Shown piece by piece: positions 43,173 to 54,308 of a stretch of DNA of 64,000 nucleotides. The stretch spans positions 141,152,241 to 141,216,240 of the forward strand of contig CM043945.1 in NCBI GenBank assembly GCA_014529385.2, written 5' to 3'. How positions within the stretch are numbered: the stretch's first letter is position 1; every line of letters starts with the position of its first letter. This DNA is from Adiantum capillus-veneris. Its lineage: Eukaryota; Streptophyta; Polypodiopsida; Polypodiales; Pteridaceae. The notes below the pieces were generated by a model that ran no database searches, was not told the origin of the DNA, and saw only the letters and a list, made by a program, of their open reading frames with translations. The position numbers and the translations under genes were made by a program.

Positions 43173-44120
43173 TTACAAAGATAAATTCAAATTATTCAAA
43201 ATAGAGTCTCTCTCCTTTGCACTTTCTGCCAATAAGCGTTGATAGTCTTTCTCCATTCTGAACATGGAATACATCAACTCGTCAATTGGGACCTTGCAAA
43301 TGTGAAACTCTTTTTTATTTACTATGTTTTGCATGAGACATGGAAAATGATACATGTGGCCACCCACAAGCTATTATGTAGTGTCCATTCCAACTATGGA
43401 AAAAGTGTTCGCAAACCGTGCAAGGACCCATTGCATCCAAAGTGTAAATTGGAGGTGGCCGCAATGCGTTAGGATGCTCGATCATTGTCACTATTGATTG
43501 TTGTTGAGCCCGTTCCTCCATTTCACAGAATTCACGATTGAGCAGCTTGATATCTCTCTGTAACTCTTTGTTATTTCTTGAGTCCCCTTCCCCCGTCTGT
43601 GTGGAGCTACAAAGCTGTGTTTGCAATCCCTCCACAATGTTATGTGTTTGCATAGTGGAGCCAGCCGATGCATATCTTAGCTCCTCTTGTGATATTGTGA
43701 CTATCTCACTTCCGATATCCCCTATGCTCTTATTGGGGGATCTACTGCTTAAGTACACTGGCTTGTTTTGAACAAATTGGACATATAACATCTTTGCAAA
43801 CAATAAGGGACAATCTGTATGGTTTAGTGTACTCCCCATGCATGCAAGGTATATAGCTTCAGCATGCGTGAAAATGTCCGCACAACACACTTATCCAGCT
43901 TTCATCTTCCCTTGCGGATAGAGAATTGAGACACATTTGACCATGCTTCCTTGAATATCTGTGTGGTGACGTATTTGTTGGTGTCTTTTCATTGCTTGTC
44001 ATTTGTCAGCACCCACTCACTGGTCCGTGCGTAAACTCTCGCTTGGTCATTTAGGCCAGTTGCAAGTGCACGCAAGAAATCATATGCTTTTTTAGATTTC
44101 TCATGCTCGTCCATACTTGA
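43173..44120 (-). pseudogene. Companion reading frame of the kinase pseudogene, unknown
   Basis: Coding-like sequence on the minus strand. It starts near 44115 (MDEHEKSKKAYDFLRALATGLNDQARVYARTSEWVL) and continues through 43315-43890 (HAEAIYLACMGSTLNHTD, PLLFAKMLYVQFVQ). A coiled-coil stretch (NNKELQRDIKLLNREFCEMEERAQQ) and a Cys/His-bearing end (MGPCTVCEHFFHSWNGHYIIACGW) follow, with a last frame at 43173-43367 (DELMYSMFRMEKDYQRLLAE). Several stops interrupt it. I recognise no family. Same strand and downstream of the kinase part, so it may be the 3' part of the same gene. Confidence 0.45.
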
Positions 44121-44209
44121 CACAAACACATTTACACTATCTCAATGTGGGATAGAACTTAAGTTTTCATTACAGGTACAATTGCAAATCCAACTTGGTT
44201 TAAGTTATC

Positions 44210-44570
44210 ACAACACACCACATTCTGTATTAATCACTTTGCACCATGAGTCCATCATTATAAAAAGACATTACTTGCAAATATAGTGTCCATATTTGAA
44301 CAAAATCTATAACAATACACCACATTCTGCATTGATCGCTTTGCACCATGACACCATTATCATAAGAAGAATTTACTTGCAAATAGATGTCCACATGGCA
44401 ATAGAAAATATCACAATACACCACATTCTATATTAATTGCTTTGATCCATCGTTATAAGAAGACCTTACTTTTGAATACAAATTCCAAAATTCAACATAA
44501 AATATCATGACACACCACATTGTGTATTAATCGTTGTGCACCATGACTCCATCATTATAAAACGGTACAA
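44210..44570. repeat. About 100-bp tandem repeat, four units
   Basis: The marker CACCACATTCTGTATTAAT recurs at 44217, 44318, 44419 and 44513 with small changes (spacing 101, 101 and 94 bp). Each is followed by GCTTTGCACCATGA-like text. The array separates the two halves of the kinase-like pseudogene region and may have grown inside an intron. Confidence 0.85.
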
Positions 44571-44715
44571 TTTAACTCAATGATCCATGAATATACAAAA
44601 AGCTCCATTTACATTTGTCAGATAGCCTGAAAAAGACCACTATTTAAAACCTGACCAAAGTAAAGAAAAATCTAGGAATCATATCACTAAGCGGATGAAA
44701 ACACACCTCCAATTA

Positions 44716-45830
44716 GTTGAGCTCTAACATATATAAATGCTCATTCATTGTCTGCAACATCTTTCTCTTTCTAAGTGGTTGTTGTATGTAGTTTTTCCGC
44801 ATTATAGTGACAATCATGCCGCAATCTGCTTGCTTTCTTTTGTGCCATGGCACATTCTAATGCTCTAAAAAATCTTTGCACCAATCACATAGTTCCTCAA
44901 TGTAGAAAGAAACCGCATATCTATCAATGGATTTCAAATATGGACAAGACGATTTTGGGGTTGCAATGCTTAGGGGCCCTCCAAGGAAGTAGGGCATACT
45001 CTGTGGAATCTTTGATGTTGGCTACTTGCTTCTATGCCCACTCATAGTGCCAACCCCCAATCAATGACACCCACACATGGCAAACCCTCCTTAGTGAAGT
45101 CAGTCATGATGCTCCATGGGTGCAAGTCACAATGTATAATTCCTTTGCTGTGTGCATGTTCCATCATCTTCACCAGAACATCCATAAAATAAGGCACCCA
45201 ATTGAGCATATGCGTGCACATCTCTAACTCTTGCTCTATGGGAGGGCATCTAGGATCTTCATTTTGAGACATCAATATGTTAGAAAATTTGCCTTTGGGT
45301 GGTGGAACACACTCTAACATGTCACCCGGATCCATTACATTGAAGCGAGGAAAAAACAAGGACCATGGCTCTTGGTGTGTTTGTGTTATGCATCTAACAA
45401 TGCCCCCATGGAACGATTGAACACTCGCCTCTAGAGAAAAAGATTGGCGGCTCTCTGTTGCATCTCCTTTGAAGTCTTTGACCACATATTACAGTTTCGG
45501 TGGTAGCCAAGTGACTCTTTTGACTGACACAACTTTGTAGCATACTTTCTCAAGCTTTTGACCATATTTGATAGATTCAGGTGCGAAGTGTATTTGTGTT
45601 GTTTTAATTATGGTATCAAAGAAACGATATCTGTGCGTCTCACCCTCCAATATAGAGGAGATCTTCTCCATGATCAGGGCACATATACACTTCACTAACA
45701 GAGCTCTCATTTTGTTTTTTAACTCCTTGATTTCCACAGGATCCATGTATGCTACAATCATCACATATTTCATGATTTTTAAAGACAACATAACTTTAAA
45801 TCTTATAACAAATATATACTTCATGTATTG
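44716..45830 (-). pseudogene. Protein-kinase-like host pseudogene
   Basis: Minus strand. 45489-45824 gives an N-terminal helical part (MRALLVKCICALIMEKI) ending VTWLPPKL. After one stop the same frame continues at 45042-45485. It shows the beta-3 lysine (YVVKDF, Lys3 of that frame), a glutamate in FSLEASVQS (Glu19), the catalytic loop GIIHCDLHP (His118-Cys-Asp120) and the metal-binding VIDWGLA (Asp142, DWG in place of DFG). The Asn normally two after the HP is Ser (PWSIM). Beyond a stop and a frameshift, 44716-45000 carries the rest of the C-lobe (GGPLSIATPK, SIDRYAVSFYIEELCDWCKDF, GMIVTIMRK), also with a stop. Phosphotransfer is the family role; this copy cannot make it. The exact subfamily is not recognised. 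Confidence 0.7.
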
Positions 45831-45834
45831 AAAC

Positions 45835-46560
45835 TAATGACAACACTAGCTTAAAGAGTAGGAAATCATTCAATGAGAGTGATGACACCTCCAACCCAAT
45901 AGTAGGGCTGATGCTGATAGCAACACCAAACTAAGACTAAAATTTAAGGCATCATATGATGAAATTGAGGACACCTCCAGGCCAATGGGAGAGCTAATGC
46001 CAAAAGAAACACCAAACTAGACTAAAAGCAAGGGAATCATTCAATGAATCTAGCAACACTTCCAACTCAGTAGTAGGACTGATGCCGAAAGAAACACCAA
46101 ACTAGCCTAGAAGCAAGGGCATTATTCGATGAATCTAACTACACCTCCAGTCCAGTAGTAGGACTGATTTCAAAAGAAACACCGAATGAGCCTAAAATCA
46201 AGGGCATCATTTGATAAATCTAACAACACCTCTAGCCCAGCAATAGGACTGATGCCAAAAAAAAACATCGAACTAGCCTGTCAGCACATATATCACTCAT
46301 AGAACATAGAAAGCAGTCTATTAGCTTGTACAACGACACTCCCAGTCCAATAATAGAACTGATGTTGATAACAAGGCTAATAGAACTACCTATATTTGAA
46401 CATAACCAACCATGTTCAGCAACAACACTTTCGGTCCAAAATAGTATTGATGCCGAAGTGAACACAATTGACACATTGTAAAACAGTTCCTTCTGGTCTA
46501 GTGTTTCATTACGAAACTTCCGGTCCAATAGTAGGACCGATGCCAGTATGAAAATCAAGA
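45835..46560. repeat. 85-bp tandem array upstream of the kinase pseudogene
   Basis: The marker ATCATTCAATGA recurs at 45865, 45951, 46036, 46121 and 46206 (spacing 85-86 bp). The core CCAGTCCAGTAGTAGGACTGATGCC recurs with it and continues, less regularly, to about 46545, giving about eight units. 85 is not a multiple of 3, and stops occur in all frames, so it is not a protein repeat. Confidence 0.88.
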
Positions 46561-46783
46561 TCAACATACTTTTAAAACTACAATTGTTTTTTTTTAAATA
46601 AAGTATACCAACTTGAAAACAAAGTACTTAAAGAGCTTATGAAATTAAGCTAGATTTTATACCGTAATTTTCTGTCTTCCTTGTGATAAATCTAAAAATT
46701 ATGACAATTATTTGGTTGGATACCTGGGAAAATCAGAGATGTAGAGCATGAGAATTGTGAAGAAAATGGGCTCCCTAGGGGCC
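46561..46783. other. No gene seen; possible 5' leader
   Basis: AT-rich DNA between the array and the TATA candidate. If the TATA at 46784-46793 is real, transcription to the left would start in this stretch. Confidence 0.35.
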
Positions 46784-46793
46784 CTATTTATAG
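46784..46793 (-). promoter_or_regulatory. Candidate TATA box upstream of the kinase pseudogene
   Basis: On the minus strand CTATAAATAG, a textbook plant TATA box. It is bracketed by two direct copies of TCCCTAGGGG (46772-46781 and 46796-46805), each a near-perfect palindrome. It lies about 960 bp upstream of the first kinase-like frame, on the right strand. It could equally be an LTR promoter of an unrecognised element. Confidence 0.4.
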
Positions 46794-46805
46794 ATTCCCT
46801 AGGGG

Positions 46806-47034
46806 ACCGTCAGGCTCGCGACAGACTGTACCTGTGAGAAAATCTCACCGGACCTCTCGGTCCCCTTCAAGTCACCATGCCATTTTCTGTGAATATGAAG
46901 ACTTGTGAATTGAGAATTTTGTTGATTAACAGTGTGACCACAAACAAAGACACATGATCATGTGAATTTGAGATCCCTGCCCCCGAGGGCTTGGGTTTGT
47001 TGTATTCTTGAGCCTGTCAGTCTTGCTAGCATGT
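46806..47034. other. No gene seen
   Basis: Possible left margin of dispersed repeat copy 2; otherwise nothing recognised. Confidence 0.4.
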
Positions 47035-48130
47035 CCATGTTGCTTGAGCTGAATGACGTAGATACCTCTTTACTTGAGGATAAGTTCTTCTTTTCACATT
47101 TGCATGATGTACAACCATACAAAAAGTTGCTTTTAGTACTTGTAAAGGTATCCAATCATTTGGCATGTACCATTGGATGAGCAAAGAAGAGAAGTGAACT
47201 GAGTCAAAACACCAAGAACAAACTAAGTCAAGACAGCAGGAACGCTCCTCTAGTTGAAGCATGCCTGGGTTGATTTGATGCATCATTGAGGTGTGGATTA
47301 TGTATTTAGGGCTGATTTGCACACTCAAGATGATTGGATTCAAGGGCTGAATGCTCATTGCAAAAAACACAGGCTTGATGCACATTCAAAGGGTCCAGAA
47401 CATAACAAATATGGTGGTTATAGTTCGTCAACAGTGCGGCTAAAATTACAAGTAGAGGGTGGAGAAACACCGGGTTGCCTTGATGAGCACAGAAGGGGGC
47501 AAGACTGAGAGGAGTCCAAGCTAAAAACACATTACTGTAGTGGCTTTGTCAGGACATGCAAAACTTCTCTTCAAGATTTGATACAATTTCAGCCCTCTAA
47601 AATGCACCTCAACTGTGTGTGTTTTTGCATCTAGAATTCAGCCCCTAAATCCACTCATATTGATTGTTCAAACCAGCCCGAGATCTTCTCCATGGTGGCA
47701 CAGATCATTGAAGAAGTGACTGAAGGTATGGATGGATGCTGATGGAGCGGTATAGGCTCACCTCGATTATCCAAGAGAGGATCCGGACTAACTTGGGAAT
47801 CTAGGATGCAAAAATACTCCTGTAAAGGCTTTGTTAGAATATCAAAAACAATCTTATAGAGGGAGGACTCCGATGTCTATCCTTGCTAAGTATGCGAGAT
47901 CACATTTGGAGAGAGGCAACATGCGAGCTTCAAGAGCTTGTCGAGCAAACACAACTTGATATCTTCAACAATGAGCAACTCTCTCGGTCTCTATCATCAA
48001 TAGACAACCTCATCACAATGAACACCTCTTGACCAAGTAACATGAATCCGAAGGGGGCACTTGTAGAGACATCATGCATGGAGAGAGATATTCACGTGGG
48101 TTCTACCCCACTCTTCTTGGAAACCCCACA
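47035..48130. repeat. Dispersed repeat family R, copy 2
   Basis: Same sequence order as 40685-41790. The internal marker occurs at 47176 (gatgagcaaagaag), 47482 (gatgagcacagaag) and 47765 (gattatccaagaga), so the three-unit structure (spacing 306 and 283 bp) existed before the copies separated. No hAT sequence follows it here, so the repeat does not depend on that transposon. Confidence 0.75.
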
Positions 48131-48813
<683 letters not shown>

Positions 48814-48839
48814 GCAATCAGAGGCAATGGAGGAGAAGA

Positions 48840-48982
48840 GAGAGCATCATTGAGGTGTGGCCTATGTATGGACACCAAGGGGAAGATATAGGGCTGATCT
48901 GCACACTCAATATGACTAGATGCAAGGGTTGAATGCTCACTGCAAAAAAAACATACTTAAGGCACATTCAGAGGGTTGAGAA
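48840..48982. repeat. Dispersed repeat family R, partial copy 3
   Basis: gcatcattgaggtgtggcctatgt, gggctgatctgcacactcaatatga and gggttgaatgctcactgcaaaaa match copy 2 at about 47279-47390. It is cut on the right by an LTR (48983) and on the left by the GA tract. Confidence 0.75.
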
Positions 48983-49247
48983 TGTAGGAGAGCTGCCATG
49001 GTTGCTGTGAGTGCGCAGATACGGTGCGCATGCACAGAGAGTGCAAAGGGGAGAGAGGGAGAGAGAGAGAAGGACAGAGGATTTGGGTGGAGCTCCCAAA
49101 TCTCACTGTGTGAGCACCATGTGAGAGTGTGAGTGAGATCTCATTATTCTTTGTATGTATAAAGAATAAGGAGATAAATCTGAGCGATCAGACACTTGCC
49201 AATGGATAGGGGCAAAGCACGAAGAGGCACACCACTTTTACCTAACA
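48983..49247 (-). repeat. Copia 3' LTR (single)
   Basis: Begins TGTAGGAGAG and ends ACCTAACA on the plus strand; on the minus strand it starts TGTTAGGT after a purine tract. 265 bp. It contains a perfect 9-bp inverted repeat (TTATTCTTT / AAAGAATAA, 49144-49169) around an 8-base loop. The matching 5' LTR was not found to the right. Confidence 0.7.
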
Positions 49248-49780
49248 TTCTCCCACTAAAGGTTGTGTGCCGATAAGTGGCGAGAAGAGTAGCCTACAAC
49301 TAGTATATACAAGAGGTGAGAGAAGACGGCTCTCAACCTATGCCCACTCGCTTACTCTCTAAATGCTCTAGTGTAGATGCAACATGCATACTACTAGGAC
49401 TAGAGCTACAATGACACTCCTCATGCAGGTATCGAGTGACGACTTGCATGGCTCCACAATGCATAATGCCAGTGTCAGTCATTCCGCGGTTGACAACTCC
49501 CACTGCAAATGCATTAATCGCATAAGCAAGATCAGGTCAGACATGAGAGACCCAAAAGCCGATGAAACATACACTTTGTGTGACAACCTATCCCTGTCAG
49601 CAACCTCAGTGCCATATGCATCCTCATCAAGAACCACCTGACTATGCATCACCATGTCATCATCGTCGGGAAAAGGCATATCTACTAAGAATGACTGCAA
49701 AAGCAAAAAGTCAGCACCACTGCAATCACACTCAGTGTTGGACGGATACGCCGCGATGGACGTCAGCACAGCGAGAACTC
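49248..49780 (-). mobile_element. Copia RNase H scrap with polypurine tract
   Basis: Next to the LTR, the minus strand has CCTTTAGTGGGAGAA as polypurine tract. Then 49479-49769 reads YVSSAFGSLMSDLILLMRL, matching the copia YASAVGSLMYAMV-TRP block. It continues towards the LTR as MQVVTRYLHEECHC. This ending is like that of the copia derivative at 28.5-28.9 kb, suggesting related lineages. Broken and truncated. Confidence 0.65.
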
Positions 49781-50413
49781 ACCTAATATATAATGTCAGC
49801 TAAGGATGAAGCTCGACCTGCAGGCGCGTGGAAGCAAGCATAAGGTGTCAACCTACACTCGACCGACTCCTAACTAATTCCTACAGAGGTCTCTACCAAT
49901 TTTCTAAGTCACAGCCTTCAAGAGTGCATAAGAGAAAACTTCCTACAACACTTTCTAGAGCCGAACACCCATCAAACAATCTCGAAACACCATAGAACTT
50001 GAAGGAGACCCTACTAACACCAATAGGTCGCTCTCCCTAAGGTCCATGAACCAAAGCCCCAACCCAAAACACCCGGTGCAAAATCACGTAGGATGTCCTG
50101 CCGAAATCTGCAGGGCTTGGTTTCCGAAATCTAAAGTGCCTAATGTATAGCTCTACTCAATGTGAACGCATGGATATGCTGCAATGCAAAATCGGACAAC
50201 GTATGCTCAGCCAAACACCAGATGAAGCTCGTAGAAGGAGCTCGCAAAACCAGACCGTACACGCACAATGTAGTTATCGGCACGTAGCTCTCATCGGGGG
50301 CAACACGCTGCACTTCTCCGCACTCGATTCCGACCACTGGTGCACACGTAGCGTCAAGATGAAGCTCACACTCTCTCTCGTACACAATACGCTCACTTAT
50401 AGACTTCAAAACT
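49781..50413. other. No clear gene
   Basis: May be the decayed remainder of the copia element on the left. A half-site of the palindrome described at 54.3 kb (ACGTAGGATGTC) occurs at 50087-50098. Confidence 0.4.
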
Positions 50414-50670
50414 TGTTTTTTTTAAATGACAAAAGGTTTTTCATTAAGGTCAAAAAGTGCTATATATACCTTACAATTCTCAAACCCTAAAGTTCCAAAA
50501 TCAACCAACTACTTAATCTAACTATCAAAACTGGGATACAATCTGGAAACTTCTGTAAGTCCGAATATTTACAAGGTGAAAACTCAGGTTTTCCTCAATG
50601 AATGAATAATTACAAAAAATAATAATCTTTCGAGTAGTTAGTTGCCGTGGGGTGTGTCCAGCTTCTAACA
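50414..50670 (-). repeat. Probable 3' LTR of the element carrying the long ORF
   Basis: On the minus strand a purine tract (50671-50685) is followed by TGTTAGAAGCTGG at 50670, a normal LTR start. A minus-strand TATA box (GGTATATATAGCA) lies near 50458-50470. The outer end is uncertain (a TG lies at 50414). No second copy is in the window, so the LTR call is inference from the tract and the ends. Confidence 0.45.
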
Positions 50671-50685
50671 CTTCCCACCTCCTTG
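50671..50685 (-). other. Polypurine tract after the long ORF
   Basis: Minus strand AAGGAGGTGGGAAG just before TGTTAG. It lies about 65 bp downstream of the end of the long reading frame. Confidence 0.6.
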
Positions 50686-50748
50686 CTCATGTCGTCCCCG
50701 AAATGGCCGTTGATCCGCTTCTTTATTAAATGGTCTCGCGCATCTTGA

Positions 50749-53700
50749 TTAGTGACTCGTATCTTGCATATGCAAGTTCATCATTTTTGGGCCGAAAATA
50801 TATGTGTTTATTATGAAGAAGCCTGTGTAGAACGCTTCTTCAAAGGCCTGGAGGTGATAAGATGGTAGAAACATTATCCTCTGATACATTGCATGTATCA
50901 CCTCCTTGGAAGGCTGACCAGACAGATCATAAGCGCATCTGTAAGTATCTTGGAAGAAAAAGATACTGTCTGTCACCTGGCCAAGCTTGAAAGTCTCAAA
51001 TACTTCCAAGAGGGTTTTGCAGATTTTCTTCATCATGATGCAAGTAAGGTCACGTGAGCCAGTGATGAACAATTTGATGGTGCCCATTAGGGTTTTCACC
51101 ATGTATTGGACACTTATTCTCTCACCTGCCTTCAAGCCCGACAGCTTAGGGTAATTCAGCCAAGTGGGTTGGCTTCTTTGCAAGATTTCTTGGGCTTTCC
51201 ACGTCCTGATCCTTGGTAGAGGAAAAAAGCTGAGGTTGTCTCTGATATTATTCGGTGCCTCTACCAAGTGGATTAGGTATTGTGGGTACTTTGTGAGCCA
51301 GGCCTTCCTCCATTTTGGCTGAGAATCAACAATTACCTTGACCCCTTCTGGTTGTGAGGTATCTGCATTGTAAAGTGGTATGATCGGCTCTTCCTTGATC
51401 CGCTTATTGATGGTGGCTGCTTCATATTTCACCAATGGATATGGGAGAGAGGGTTCAAGCCATTCACGCGCCTAAGATTGCTGGCGTCGATTTTCTCGAT
51501 GGTCATGGACTTGAAAACCCTCTGCTCCCATTCCAAGGCTTCCTTTGATGTCTCTCTGATCTCCACCTCGATTGCTTGATGCAACTTTTCTTCCTCCTCT
51601 TATGTTAGGTCTTGTGGCTCTTGAGAGGATCCTTCTAGGATTTCCTCTTGCATAGTCGTGTCCACCGGATCTGCCACATTTTCTAAATCAATGCCCTCCT
51701 TGGCTGCTGGCCCTGTGCCGTCTTGCTCACCTGCTTCCTGTCCTTTCAACTCCTCTATCTGCCTTAGGAGTTTTTGTTTTTCCGTTTCCGCTTCTTCGCC
51801 CATATTCACAAGGAGGTCATTTAATTCAGCGTTTATTCTCTCCGCCTCCTTGAGCTTTCTTTTCATACTTTCCACTTCCTCTTGCAGGGCTTTTTGGCCT
51901 TCTTCCATTCTCGTTTGCATGACGATAGACCCCTTTGCCATCATCAATCTCTGCTTTTTCTCTAGAGTCAGCTTCTTCTGAAGTTCTTGCATTTGTTCTT
52001 CATAGAGTTGACTCTCCGTAGTGATGTGAGTCGAGCTAGTAGCTCTTACTCTGGCAGGTGATGCTCGCAGCCTTTGGATGGTCTGATCTTTTACCTTGAG
52101 TTGGTCCTTGAGCTCAAAGACCTCATCCTCGCTGGCTCCTTGATCTATTTCCACCTTTTCTTTGGCGTTTCTCATAGCTTCAACTTCTTTAGACTCTTCC
52201 GCCAGCTATAGGGTCAGGTTATCTGTCCCTCTAGGCCTCTAGCAGTGATTTTCTCAGCTGCTGACATTCTTCTTCAACTGCTTGCATTCTTGTTTCTATT
52301 TCTTGGTTTTCCTCCTCCATTGCCTGGCATCTTTGTAATGCCCTTGCTAGGCTGGCCTGTAGCTCAGCTTCCCTCTCTTTTTGCCTTTGGCTTCGTCCTT
52401 GTAGAGTGTCTACTTCCATCTTAATCCTCACTTCAGCGGCCTTGAGAGCTTCCATCTTGCTTTCCGAAGCCATGGACTGCGCTCTCAACCCGGTTAGCTT
52501 CGTCATCACCACGTCCCAGTCATTGGAGGGTGGGTGCAGATCCACTCTATCTGTGGCAATTTATTTTAATTCCACTAGCTTGATGCCTTGCATTTGTTCT
52601 TTCGGCCCTGTGCTCGCCAAGTCAAATGTGACTGTGGCGGCTTCTTCCTTCGTGTATCCTGCAGCTAGCAGGTCCAAAAATGTGTGATAAGAATCATCTG
52701 ACTCTTGTTGCTCACTTCAAGTCTTAGCCTCTTCTTTTGGCTCCGGCTCCTGGCTCTGCTCTTGCTTGGCCTCTTCCCGTTCTTCTGGCTTGTCTTCAGT
52801 CTCTTTCTCTTCTTGTGGAGGGCTGCTAGGAGGTGGTGAGGGCGGTGGGCTTGGTTTAAGGCTGGTCGGTAGAGATGTAGGCTTGCCCTTTAAATCTCTG
52901 TCTGCTTTAGTTTTTCTTTCCCTCTCTTGGCTCTCTTGCTCATCTATCAGTTTCTGTCGTATTTGCTCCACTTCCTCCTCTCTGAAAGGGACATGCGGTA
53001 TATTCTCTGACGCGGCATCAAGAATCTCAAAATTCTTGATATAATCCTCGAATCTGTCCCTTTCCACTCTTTGGGATGATCCCAACATTGACTCTAGAGA
53101 TGGCTTCCAGAGTTCACTTAGATCACCTTTAAGGGCGCTCTCTGCTCGGAAGCTCTCCATCAGTCTCTCTAATCTTGCCGCTTTTTGTGACCTTGTTTCT
53201 TTTGCAGGCACTTGGGCAAGTTCCTTCTTTCCTTTCTTTTGCTCCGACTGCTCCTCTTGAACAGGCTCTAGACATCTCTTCAGTCTTGTAGCAACCCTTG
53301 GTACTCTTTGTGGCTCGTCCTCTTTGTCTTCTTTTAGCCTCAGCCAGTCATTCTGGGACGGGGGGTCAGGCCATCTTCCTTTTGTGTGTAGTGCCCCAGA
53401 AATCAACTTAGTGATTAATTCTCCTGGCCCAATGTATGTTGGCTTCTTGTTACCCATCTTTACTAGGTTGTCATGTATATACGCTGCATAATTGGTTTTC
53501 TTTGGGGTACCTTTCGTCATTGCCCAAGTGAATGTCGTAGCAATTGCACCTGGTGGCATTCTGTACTTCTGTGGCCTCTTTGTACACATGTGGAAGTATT
53601 GGTTGTACAAGTGGCTCATGATTGCCACTCTTGGGTTGGAAATATCTTCAAAGGTGTATTTTCCTTTCTTCTCATTGTACACCTTAACCTCATCCCTGCT

Positions 53701-54140
53701 TTTCGTTACACTATCCCCCTTGTTGGAGAGGTCTAGTGCATCTGCTACAACCTGCTTAGTGATGATTATTTCCGTTTCTGGCCTGCCTTGTAGATCTATT
53801 ACTTTGGCCAGTATATCTTCTTTGATGGTTTTCACCAACTCCCAGACTCTGTTTATGTCCACCCTTGCCAGTATTGCTTCAAAGTAGTTGTGGAGATCAA
53901 TCTTCTCCAAGTACTCGGTCATCTTTCTTCTTACGAACTCATTGAGTTCTCACGGAAGCATTGGTAGCTCGATCACATTGCCTTCAGTGTCTTTGAACAC
54001 TCCTTGGTATATCTTTAGGTCGTTGGATCCATGTGCTGGTGGGCTTTAGTGTTTCTTCTGGTATGACGAAGGGCTCCACTTCTTCTAGGTAGTCCTTGAT
54101 GGTCATTCTTTTCTTCTTTGCCGGTGACTTCGCGGCTGCC
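50749..54140 (-). pseudogene. Uncharacterised long ORF family, copy 2 (better preserved)
   Basis: Minus strand. The likely start is the ATG at about 54140 (MAAAKSPAKKKRMTIKDYLEE, a basic, nuclear-signal-like beginning). Parts in order: a globular region in 52717-53922 (residues 1-230 of that frame: VWELVKTIKEDILAKVIDLQG, YFHMCTKRPQKYRMP at 109-123, YIGPGELITKLISGAL); then a long Pro/Glu/Lys-rich tail; coiled coils in 52231-52545 and 51600-52175 (LEKKQRLMMAKG, EEVESMKRKLKEAERINAELN); and a C-terminal helical region in 50749-51435 (YMVKTLMGTIKLF, CAYDLSGQPSKEV). I see no enzyme motif. Copy 1 (13.3-16.3 kb) repeats this order. Probably a structural or RNA/DNA-binding protein of an LTR element; broken, with a handful of breaks. 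Confidence 0.65.
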
Positions 54141-54308
54141 ATAGATCCTGTTGCACTCAGTAGTCCGAAGTTAGCGTTTTTTCCAAATTAGCTGAGAAAC
54201 TGAATTTTAACTATCCAAATGACTTGAAATTTGAAAATAAAGCTTAAAAGGAACTTGTGAAGCTGTGCATTTGCTCACAGTGCAAATCTGGCCAAAAATT
54301 TCCATTTA
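54141..54308. other. Leader between the long ORF and the palindrome array
   Basis: Short non-coding stretch, AT-rich. No TATA box stands out. Confidence 0.4.

Noticed and set aside
44210-46560. CRISPR-like spaced repeats
   Set aside because: The repeats are whole 85-101 bp units without constant repeat and variable spacer alternation, in a plant nuclear context.
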